A stretch of 6,752 bases of DNA from an uncultured Bacilli bacterium (lineage in GTDB: Bacteria; Bacillota_I; Bacilli_A; RF39; UBA660), in the NCBI GenBank assembly GCA_947632255.1, contig CANROL010000064.1:1-6752 (forward strand). The letters run 5' to 3'. Made by a program: the position numbers and the translations under genes. Every line of letters starts with the position of its first letter. Positions within the stretch are counted from its first letter, which is position 1. The notes under the pieces are model-generated. The model saw only the letters and a program-made list of their open reading frames with translations, was not told the DNA's origin and ran no database searches. This document shows, in pieces, positions 1-6,089 of the stretch.

Positions 1-10
1 GGAGTGAAAT

Positions 11-54
11 AGAAAAAATAGTAGTTGATTATTTAAATCAATAACTACTATTTT
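11..54 (-). terminator. Rho-independent terminator of the ABC/two-component operon
   Basis: On the minus strand, 15 bases after the kinase stop codon, AAAATAGTAGTT (54-43) pairs perfectly over 12 bases with AACTACTATTTT (26-15). After a 3-base bulge, four further pairs (GATT/AATC) close a 5-base loop. The descending arm runs into a T-rich tail (18-13 all T, then CT). The stem is long but AT-rich. Position and orientation fit the end of the transcript; on the plus strand no T-run follows the hairpin. Confidence 0.85.
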
Positions 55-69
55 ACCTGCGAAAATTTT

Positions 70-1272
70 TTACACCCTAAAATATTTGATAATAAATTTA
101 GTTCCTTTAGCCATAGCTTCCACATTAATATTACCATTATCTTCTTCAATAATTGTTTTTGCTAAAGCTAGACCTATTCCTATACTATCACTTGAAGCAT
201 TAGTACCTTTATAAAATCTTTCAAAAATATGTTTAGCATCTTCTTTAGTTATGCCATCCCCATAATCTCTTATTTCAATATATGAATAAACATTATAAAA
301 ACCATATTTAATATCAATATTACTATTTATAGAAGAATGTTCTAAACAATTTTTTAAAATATTAGTTAAAGCTTCAATTTGCCATTTAGCATCAACTTTA
401 ATTTTAGTATCATCACCATGGATATTAATACTAATATTTTTTAAGTCACTTAATGGTAAAACATTTTTAGTAGCTTCATTGATTAAAAATTTAAGAGATA
501 TTTCTTGTTTCGTAAAATTAATAGTATTCGAATCAAATTTAGATAATTTAAGTAAAGCTTGGACTAAAAAATTAATATTTATTATTTGCCTTTTAATATC
601 TCTAATAAAATCATTTTGGATATTTTTAGGCATATTAGGATCATCAATTAAATTATCTAACATAACTAAAATACTAGTTAAAGGGGTTTTTAATTGATGA
701 GATATATCTTCTAAAGAAGTTTTTAAATTTATTTTATCTTGAAGACTAAGGGCTGTGGTTTCTTTTAACATAACAGTAGTTTTATATATTTCATTTTTTA
801 AAATAGATAGTTCATCTTCACTATTAGAATCAATTTTTAAATTATAATTTTTCTTATTTAATTCTTCAATATATTTAGTTATTTCTTTTATTTCTTTATC
901 TTTACTATAAATATATTTAAGAAAAATTATTATTAAAATTAGAATAGTAAGAAAAAGAAATAAAGTATTTAATATCAAGTATTTAGAATATATATTTTTA
1001 TTAACCATAGAATTATGATCTAAAGTTAAGCTATATTTTTGAATAATTTTAGAATCTATTTTTTCATTATTTAAAACATTTATAATTTCTTCTTCTGTAA
1101 TATTAGGATAATTAGTTTCTAGGATATTAATTATACTAGATATTTTATGATTAAAATTAGTATTTAATTTATGATATTCATATATATTTAAACTTAAGAA
1201 AATACTTATTATAATTAAAGATATTATTAATATTAGTAATAAAAATTGTTTTAATTTAACTTTATTTTTCAT
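70..1272 (-). CDS. Membrane sensor histidine kinase of a two-component system
   Basis: A 400-residue sensor kinase that would autophosphorylate on His and pass the phosphate to the regulator encoded just upstream. Residues 9-29 and about 98-120 are membrane helices. They flank an extracellular loop of about 68 residues, the likely sensing part. A HAMP-like linker with coiled-coil character follows (about 121-175). The H-box DISHQLKTPL holds the likely phosphorylated His192. The ATPase domain has the N-box NILKNCLEHS (304-313), the G1 box around DYGDGI (336-341), the F-box IFERFYKG (349-356) and the G2 box GIGLALAK (365-372), so all catalytic motifs are present. The start overlaps the end of the regulator gene by 11 bases, indicating translational coupling. 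A possible AGGA lies 10 bases upstream of the ATG. The gene ends with TAA. The pairing with an FtsX-type ABC transporter recalls VncS-type kinases, but the ligand cannot be read from sequence. The loop is too long for a BceS-type intramembrane sensor. Confidence 0.95.
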   Translation of the reverse strand: MKNKVKLKQFLLLILIISLIIISIFLSLNIYEYHKLNTNFNHKISSIINILETNYPNITEEEIINVLNNEKIDSKIIQKYSLTLDHNSMVNKNIYSKYLILNTLFLFLTILILIIIFLKYIYSKDKEIKEITKYIEELNKKNYNLKIDSNSEDELSILKNEIYKTTVMLKETTALSLQDKINLKTSLEDISHQLKTPLTSILVMLDNLIDDPNMPKNIQNDFIRDIKRQIININFLVQALLKLSKFDSNTINFTKQEISLKFLINEATKNVLPLSDLKNISINIHGDDTKIKVDAKWQIEALTNILKNCLEHSSINSNIDIKYGFYNVYSYIEIRDYGDGITKEDAKHIFERFYKGTNASSDSIGIGLALAKTIIEEDNGNINVEAMAKGTKFIIKYFRV

Positions 1273-1915
1273 CTATTCGATATCCTATTCCTTTAATTGT
1301 AGTTATGATATTAGAACCTATTTTATCTCTTATGCGATTTAAATAAACTGTAATAGTATGATCATCAACATAATTACCAGTCCACTCCCATATTTTATCT
1401 AAAATAATATTGCGCGTAACTACTTTATTTATATTAGTAAATAATAAATTAATTATTTTTAATTCTAAGGCTGTTAATTCAATTACTTGATTATCTTTGG
1501 TTAAAATAAGTTTTTCCATATCAAAAACTATATTTTGAACTTTAATAAGATTATTTTTATGATAATGTCTTAATATTTTATTAATTCTAGCAAGTAATTC
1601 TTTAGTACTAAATGGTTTAGTAAGATAATCTTCGGCTCCATTATCTAGAGCTTTAACAATATTATCTTCTTCATCACTGGCAGTTAAAAAAATTGTCGGT
1701 ATTTGTAAATATTTAATAGTATCTTCATATAAATTAAGACCATTGCCATCAGGAAGAGTTATATCTAAAATTATTAAATCTATTGCATTATTTTTAATAT
1801 ATTCCTTAGCATCATGAATATTAGTCTTGGCAATTAAAGTATAATTATTTATATTAAAAGAATATTCTAAACCTTTAATGATGGAAGGATTATCTTCAAT
1901 AAGTAAAATTTGCAT
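1262..1915 (-). CDS. OmpR/PhoB-family response regulator
   Basis: A 217-residue cytoplasmic transcription regulator. The receiver domain (1 to about 115) shows the acidic pair Glu7-Asp8, the phospho-acceptor Asp51 in LIILDITLPDGNG, Thr78 in IFLTAS, and Lys100-Pro101 in YLTKPF. The winged-helix DNA-binding domain (about 125-214) has the ELTALELKIINLL segment, the recognition region VDDHTITVYLNRIRDKIG and the wing IKGIGYRI. The length is normal for the family. ATG is preceded by AGGAG (1926-1922) with 6 bases of spacing, a good ribosome binding site. It is cotranscribed with the overlapping kinase gene and lies 57 bases after the permease gene. The two 9-base repeats with an 11-base period in front of the ATPase gene have the head-to-tail spacing that regulators of this family bind, so they are its most likely target here (inference). 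The gene ends with TAA. Confidence 0.96.
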   Translation of the reverse strand: MQILLIEDNPSIIKGLEYSFNINNYTLIAKTNIHDAKEYIKNNAIDLIILDITLPDGNGLNLYEDTIKYLQIPTIFLTASDEEDNIVKALDNGAEDYLTKPFSTKELLARINKILRHYHKNNLIKVQNIVFDMEKLILTKDNQVIELTALELKIINLLFTNINKVVTRNIILDKIWEWTGNYVDDHTITVYLNRIRDKIGSNIITTIKGIGYRIDEK

Positions 1916-1921
1916 TTTTAA

Positions 1922-1944
1922 CTCCTCTCTAAAATATTATAACA
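1922..1944 (-). promoter_or_regulatory. Putative extended -10 promoter and RBS for the regulator-kinase pair
   Basis: The minus strand reads TGTTATAAT (1944-1936), a perfect extended -10 (TGnTATAAT), followed by AGGAG (1926-1922) in front of the regulator ATG at 1915. No good -35 is seen at 17-18 bases; that position falls inside the hairpin at 1952-1969. Extended -10 promoters can work without a -35. This would give the regulator and kinase a basal transcript independent of the transporter genes. In such an AT-rich genome a chance TATAAT is common, hence moderate confidence. Confidence 0.5.
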
Positions 1945-1951
1945 TAATTTA

Positions 1952-1969
1952 AAAGGGCTTTCGCCCTTT
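1952..1969 (-). terminator. GAAA-tetraloop hairpin between permease and regulator genes (weak or partial terminator)
   Basis: The minus strand folds as AAAGGGC-GAAA-GCCCTTT, a perfect 7-bp stem with a stable GNRA loop, starting 3 bases after the permease stop codon. Only a short run of four T follows before AAATTATG, so termination is probably incomplete. It could lower regulator/kinase transcript relative to the transporter, or protect the 3' end of the transporter mRNA from exonucleases. Confidence 0.55.
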
Positions 1970-1972
1970 GTT

Positions 1973-4561
1973 TTAAATATTTTCATTTCTAATGGTTTCA
2001 ATAGTATTTTGTTTATTAATTTTATTAATAGAATATTTCATAATCCAACTTATTAATAATAAAACACATGTTATAGCAATTATTATTGCCAGCATTGGAG
2101 GATTAAATGGACCATTATCTCGAGCTAGGAAATAATAAATTAAATAAGAAATAACTAAACCAATAGGAATACCTATTAATAATGATTTTAAGCCCATGAA
2201 TAAGCTTTCTAAACTAATCATGCGATTAAATTCTTTTTTAGTCATTCCAATACTTTTTAACATTGCAAATTCTGGTTTACGAAGTTCCATATTAGTCGTA
2301 ATAGTATTAAAGATATTAGTAATACCAATTAATGATATAACAATAATAAAACCATATAAGAAGATACCTACTAAAGTAAGTAAATTATTCATAGCTTTAG
2401 TATTTTCTTCTAAATTATTTATACTATAATTATATCCTTTTAAATATTCATCAATATTATCTTGAAGTTTAGTAGCATTAGAAGATTTATATAAAATTGT
2501 TAAATTATTATAGTTAAAATATTTAGAAAATTCTTCATCACTTATTAAAATTATTTCTGTATTAATATTTTTTAAGCCAAATGGTTTTTCATCACTTACA
2601 AAACCAACTTCTAAATCTACTTCTTCATTACCAAAAGTTAAATTAATAATATCATTTTTCTTATAATTATAAGTTTGCATAGTTTTTGTTACTAATTTAT
2701 CATTAACATAATTATTATTTTCAATATAATCTAAAATAATAGCTTTATCTTTCATATCTTCATATTTTAAATGATGTTCTTTAAGATATTTTTGATAAGC
2801 ATAATCCCCGATAACATATAAACTGGCATATTCTTCTTCATTAACGTGATTATTCCAAAATTCTATATATTGGGGATTATATTTAACATTTCTAATTAAA
2901 GCATTATCTTCAGTAATTATAGCAAAATCATCAATATAATCAAAATTAGTAGTTTCACGCATTTTATTAAAGTTTACTTGATCCATACTAGTAAGAGATA
3001 AATTATATTCTGATACTTTGATTTCATTTTCTACTGAATCATAAAACATAGACATAAAACTAGATAAAGCAATAAAAACAAAGACTGATACAATTATAGA
3101 TATAACAGTAGGACGATATTTTTTCTTATTTCTTTTTAAATTTTTTAAAGATATAACTCCCCCAATACCAAATAATTTATTAATTAATTTAGGGGTTTTT
3201 ATTTTTTTAGAATTTAATTTAATATTAGCACTATTTCTAATTGAACTTATCGGTGATACTAATGATGCTTTTCTAGCACTTCGAAAGGCAGAAAAATAAA
3301 TCGTAATAATACCTAGTATTAAAGAAATAAAAGCTACTAAATAAGAAAATTTAAAGATTAATTTTAGACTACCATATAAAGAACTATTTAAAAAATAATT
3401 AGAAACAATAATTAGAATATAACTAGCTAGAAAACCACTTAAGATACCTAAAGGAATACCAATTAAACCTAGAATAGTTGCTTCATAAAAGACATTGTGT
3501 TTTATTTGTTTTTTAGTAGCACCAATACTCCTAAGCATTCCATATTGTTTGATTTTTTCCGTAATAGAGATATCAAAACTATTTTTTATACAAAATACCG
3601 AAGTAATAATAATGATAATTATAACAATTACAACCACAATACTTAAACCATCTATACCAGATTCACCAATAGGATTAGTTTCTAAAGCTACTAAATAATT
3701 ATTAATACCTATTTGATATTTTTCTTTAGGCATTTCTTCATTAATGTATTTTAATATTTCTTCACGCGTAGTAGTTCCTTCATAATATTTAGCAAATAAA
3801 TCAGGATTTACACCTAAAATATTAGCAGTAATAGGATAAATCTTTTTAACCCCAGCTTTATTAAATTTAACAAAAATATCAATATTATCTTTTAAGTTAT
3901 TATCATCTAAATATGTAATAAAAGTAAAACCAGGGGCTGAATAACTTTCAATGCTACTAGCAGGGCGTTCAATAATTCCCACAATAGTATAGACTTTAGT
4001 ATGAGTATCAATTATTTGTTCAAGTAATTCATCTTCTTTTTGTAAAGGATTATTTTGATGTAAAACTGTGCCATCTAAAGATATTCTCTTACCAACTTCT
4101 AAAGTTATGGTATCCCCAACTTTATATTCTAGGCGACCATTAGTTTTTAAATGAGTTGGTATTAAAATTTCATTTTCTTTTTCTGGCAAACGGCCTTCTA
4201 CAAGTCTAATTGCTAAATTATTTAGGGCGTTTTTTGAAAAAGCTTTAATATAAGCATAAGGTTTATATTCATTTTTAGAAGCAATTTTAGCATAGCCAAT
4301 ATTTTGAGTAATATTTAAAGTATTAACTTCCATCATATTTTGAAATTCATATAAATTAGAAGTAGGTACATCATAAAAAGCTACATGATAATCCCCTTTT
4401 TGATCAGTTTCAAATTTAATTAAAGAAGCAATACCACTGGCATATATTGATGAGACCGCGGTTAATAAAGCCACTGATAATATAATACCAATTATTGTAA
4501 CTATAGTTCTTTTTTTATTTAATTTTAAATTTTTGATGGTTAGTTTATTAAGCAAATTCAT
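1973..4561 (-). CDS. ABC transporter permease with two FtsX domains (MacB/Vex-like)
   Basis: An 862-residue membrane protein forming the channel or mechanotransmission part of an ABC system with the ATPase encoded 2 bases upstream. It is built as two similar halves. Half one has helix 1 (19-41), an extracellular domain of about 260 residues, then helices 2-4 (about 304-326, 361-388, 404-426). Half two has helix 5 (484-506), an extracellular domain of about 220 residues, then helices 6-8 (about 728-751, 789-812, 822-842). After helices 2 and 6 come the cytoplasmic coupling segments typical of FtsX permeases, KIKQYGMLRSIGATKKQ (336-352) and ELRKPEFAMLKSIGMTKKEF (759-778). The eight-helix duplicated plan differs from the ten-helix BceB type. 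Families of this kind export peptides or lipids, or drive envelope remodelling; the substrate cannot be told. The first ATG is preceded by a G-rich stretch (GGGGGA) at the end of the ATPase gene, a weak RBS that suggests translational coupling. The gene ends with TAA. Confidence 0.95.
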   Translation of the reverse strand: MNLLNKLTIKNLKLNKKRTIVTIIGIILSVALLTAVSSIYASGIASLIKFETDQKGDYHVAFYDVPTSNLYEFQNMMEVNTLNITQNIGYAKIASKNEYKPYAYIKAFSKNALNNLAIRLVEGRLPEKENEILIPTHLKTNGRLEYKVGDTITLEVGKRISLDGTVLHQNNPLQKEDELLEQIIDTHTKVYTIVGIIERPASSIESYSAPGFTFITYLDDNNLKDNIDIFVKFNKAGVKKIYPITANILGVNPDLFAKYYEGTTTREEILKYINEEMPKEKYQIGINNYLVALETNPIGESGIDGLSIVVVIVIIIIIITSVFCIKNSFDISITEKIKQYGMLRSIGATKKQIKHNVFYEATILGLIGIPLGILSGFLASYILIIVSNYFLNSSLYGSLKLIFKFSYLVAFISLILGIITIYFSAFRSARKASLVSPISSIRNSANIKLNSKKIKTPKLINKLFGIGGVISLKNLKRNKKKYRPTVISIIVSVFVFIALSSFMSMFYDSVENEIKVSEYNLSLTSMDQVNFNKMRETTNFDYIDDFAIITEDNALIRNVKYNPQYIEFWNNHVNEEEYASLYVIGDYAYQKYLKEHHLKYEDMKDKAIILDYIENNNYVNDKLVTKTMQTYNYKKNDIINLTFGNEEVDLEVGFVSDEKPFGLKNINTEIILISDEEFSKYFNYNNLTILYKSSNATKLQDNIDEYLKGYNYSINNLEENTKAMNNLLTLVGIFLYGFIIVISLIGITNIFNTITTNMELRKPEFAMLKSIGMTKKEFNRMISLESLFMGLKSLLIGIPIGLVISYLIYYFLARDNGPFNPPMLAIIIAITCVLLLISWIMKYSINKINKQNTIETIRNENI

Positions 4562-4563
4562 TT

Positions 4564-5238
4564 TTAATCCCCCATAGTAGTAATTTTGCCATCATCTATT
4601 TTTATAATCCGGTCAGCCATTTTAGCTATCTCTAAATTATGGGTAATCATAATAATTGTTTGTTTAAAATCTTGATTAGATTTCTTTAGTAAAGCTACAA
4701 TTTCATCACTAGATTTAGAATCCAAGTTTCCAGTTGGTTCATCGGCTAAAATTAAAGTAGGATTAGTAATTAAAGCTCGGCCTATACTTGTTCTTTGTTG
4801 TTGACCTCCACTTAATTCATTAGGCAAATGATTTTTTCTATTTTCTAAACCTAATGTTTTTAATAAACTGTCTAATTTTTCTTGATTAATAGAACGATTA
4901 TCTAAAGCTAGAGGTAGAGTTATATTTTCTTCAACATTTAAAATAGGTATTAAATTATAAAATTGATAAATTAAACCTATTTGGCGACGTCTAAATATGG
5001 CTAACTTATCATCATCTAAATTAAAGATATCAACACCATCAATATAAACTTTCCCTGATGTTGGACGGTCAACTCCCCCGATTAAATGTAAAAGAGTAGA
5101 CTTTCCTGAACCACTGGCACCCACGATAGCTACAAATTCACCTTTTTCGACACTAAAAGACACATTGTCCAGTGCGACAACTTTAGTTGTTCCTTTGCCA
5201 TATATTTTAGTTAAATTTTCCACACGTAATATTTCCAT
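4564..5238 (-). CDS. ABC transporter ATP-binding protein (MacB/LolD-like)
   Basis: A cytoplasmic ATPase powering the adjacent FtsX-type permease. Numbered from the chosen Met, the Walker A GASGSGKST is at 40-48, the Q-loop Gln at 92 in YQFYNL, the signature LSGGQQQR at 142-149, Walker B LILADEP at 162-168, the D-loop LDS at 172-174 and the switch His at 200. The sequence IGLIYQFYNLIPILNVEENI is typical of the MacB/LolD/SalX subfamily. The open frame extends 12 codons further up to an ATG at 5274. I chose the ATG at 5238 because GAGGG (5248-5244) sits 5 bases before it, the family normally begins MEILRVENLTKIYG, and the upstream ATG would lie before the predicted -10 element. The protein is then 224 residues, the usual size. 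Two bases separate its TAA from the permease ATG. Confidence 0.93.
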   Translation of the reverse strand: MEILRVENLTKIYGKGTTKVVALDNVSFSVEKGEFVAIVGASGSGKSTLLHLIGGVDRPTSGKVYIDGVDIFNLDDDKLAIFRRRQIGLIYQFYNLIPILNVEENITLPLALDNRSINQEKLDSLLKTLGLENRKNHLPNELSGGQQQRTSIGRALITNPTLILADEPTGNLDSKSSDEIVALLKKSNQDFKQTIIMITHNLEIAKMADRIIKIDDGKITTMGD

Positions 5239-5259
5239 ATTATCCCTCATTTCACTATA

Positions 5260-5293
5260 ATTATATAATAGCAAAGTTACAAGTAAGTTACAA
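5260..5293 (-). promoter_or_regulatory. Promoter of the ABC transporter operon
   Basis: The minus strand carries TTGTAA (5293-5288), a 17-base spacer and TATTAT (5270-5265), overlapping a perfect TATAAT at 5265-5260. If TATAAT is the true -10, the -35 at 17 bases is poor (ACTTAC), which would suit a promoter that needs an activator. An A/T-tract block (about 5294-5320) just upstream resembles an UP element and contains ATTAAAA-A-TTTTAAT. The leader to the ATG at 5238 would be short, about 15-20 bases. Confidence 0.65.
5274..5293 (-). promoter_or_regulatory. Direct-repeat operator, likely target of the OmpR-type regulator
   Basis: Two identical 9-base copies, TTGTAACTT-AC-TTGTAACTT (5293-5285 and 5282-5274 on the minus strand), repeat with a period of 11 bases. 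They sit across the -35 region and end 3-8 bases before the -10. Head-to-tail half-sites about one helical turn apart are the known binding geometry of PhoB/OmpR-type dimers. Such a regulator is encoded in the same operon, so autoregulation of the transporter module is inferred. Confidence 0.65.
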
Positions 5294-5320
5294 TTATTAA
5301 AATTTTTAATTTTTTATACC

Positions 5321-5347
5321 AAATAAAAAGACAATATACACTATTGC
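5321..5347 (-). terminator. Weak Rho-independent terminator after the surface-protein gene
   Basis: Eight bases after the TAA of the surface-protein gene, the minus strand reads CAATA-GTGTA-TATTG (5346-5332), extendable by one G-T pair, followed by TCTTTTTATTT. The stem is only 5-6 pairs and AT-rich, so it is weak, but stem plus T-run lies exactly where the transcript should end and before the ATPase promoter. Confidence 0.5.
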
Positions 5348-5354
5348 CTAATTA

Positions 5355-6053
5355 TTAGCTTACTCGAAATGGATTAGAAGCAGTTCCATCACCTTTAGTT
5401 AAGGAACCAGCGACTAGATTTATGACAGGTCGAAGACCAATCATGGCTCCGACGTGAATGTTGAACAAATAGCCTTCGCCGACGCGGAAGACGTACGTAT
5501 CGCCCCCAAAGCCATAGGGCGACATGGTCCAATACCAATAACCATTATATAAATAATATTTTGTATTAGAGCCACCCCAATAATTACCTGCATATACTTG
5601 TTCATCTATAGTAGATAAGCCTATTGGATATGTTAAACTATGGGTTCCTTCACTTGCTTCTTTTACTGTATATAAATCATGTTCTTTATCTTCACATAGG
5701 AAGGTTGGCCCATAAGTTTCTATTGTTCTTGTATATGGTCCATATACAGTATATTCATCACCTATACCTGTTCCTGTTGTTATACTTCTATCACCACAAA
5801 ATCCTGCATTTTTAGCTACGTATCCTGCTTCATATTCTTCCATTAAATTTTCACTAAACCAATTATCTATTATAGTTTTGGCATTGCTATCTTCACTAAG
5901 TCCATTTCTCTGTCCTAACGTATATTGATATCCAACATATTCTGCTTTATCCCATGAATTATTAAAAATATAATATTCACCATTATTAATTGCCGTGTTA
6001 AGTCCAATTTGTTCTGGTGCACTTTCATTTGTTGATGTTCCTGCATATATCAT
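5355..6053 (-). CDS. C-terminal part of a surface protein: DUF6273/C-type-lectin-like domain
   Basis: Open frame of 232 codons that continues, in the same frame, the gene interrupted by TGA at 6090-6092. The 12 codons between the TGA and this ATG (RIIRINGDGSIR) are also conserved family sequence, so the ATG is probably internal rather than a true start. GGAG lies about 13 bases upstream, too far for a good RBS, and no signal peptide is present. Family landmarks are RIIRINGDGSIRMIYAG just before and at the start, AGFCGDRS (83-90), TYPIGLSTIDEQVYAG (141-156), YYLYNGYWYWTMSP (166-179), GLRPVINL (206-213) and GDGTASNPFRV (221-231). From memory, gut Firmicutes encode many proteins ending this way, varying between MSP and RPVINL. 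The fold is probably C-type-lectin-like (inference) and the role unknown, perhaps ligand binding at the cell surface. All six Trp in the reading frame flanking the break (one before, five here) use TGG. Codon use changes sharply at the end (see 5430-5531). The gene ends with TAA. Confidence 0.8.
   Translation of the reverse strand: MIYAGTSTNESAPEQIGLNTAINNGEYYIFNNSWDKAEYVGYQYTLGQRNGLSEDSNAKTIIDNWFSENLMEEYEAGYVAKNAGFCGDRSITTGTGIGDEYTVYGPYTRTIETYGPTFLCEDKEHDLYTVKEASEGTHSLTYPIGLSTIDEQVYAGNYWGGSNTKYYLYNGYWYWTMSPYGFGGDTYVFRVGEGYLFNIHVGAMIGLRPVINLVAGSLTKGDGTASNPFRVS
5430..5531 (-). other. GC-rich hypervariable-type segment, candidate DGR variable repeat
   Basis: This stretch encodes WTMSP through GLR and is 56 of 102 bases G or C, while the rest of the gene and window is very AT-rich. 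Sixteen of 34 codons end in C, although the same gene elsewhere prefers A or T. Positions that vary between relatives are mostly NNC or NNT codons here (TAT, GGC, TTT, GAT, TAC, CGC, GGC, TAT, TTC, AAC, ATT, CAC), the pattern produced when AAC/AAT codons of a template repeat are mutated at A. It lies near the 3' end of the gene, in a lectin-like domain, as in diversity-generating retroelement targets. No template or reverse transcriptase is in the window. A cassette acquired from a paralogue is the alternative. Confidence 0.45.
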
Positions 6054-6089
6054 TCTAATTGAACCATCTCCATTTATCCGTATGATACG

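Noticed and set aside
479..697. Plus-strand open frame of 72 codons inside the kinase gene
   Set aside because: It lies opposite a kinase region with full motifs; low-complexity translation, no RBS. A shadow frame.
2196..3698. Two plus-strand open frames (2196-2429 and 3495-3698) inside the permease gene
   Set aside because: Both are hydrophobic complements of membrane-helix or coupling segments of the permease and have no independent support.
70..5238. BceAB-RS bacitracin-type resistance module
   Set aside because: The kinase has an extracellular loop of about 68 residues and the permease is an 862-residue, eight-helix duplicated protein, not a ten-helix BceB.
5239..5274. Longer ATPase start at 5274 (12 extra codons)
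   Set aside because: GAGGG is placed for the ATG at 5238, the extra residues do not fit the family, and the upstream ATG lies before the predicted -10.
5383..5407. Inverted repeat GTTCC...GGAAC near the 3' end of the surface gene as the hairpin found downstream of DGR variable repeats
   Set aside because: Only 5 pairs with a 15-base loop, and it competes with a nested CCTT/AAGG pairing; too weak to support the claim.
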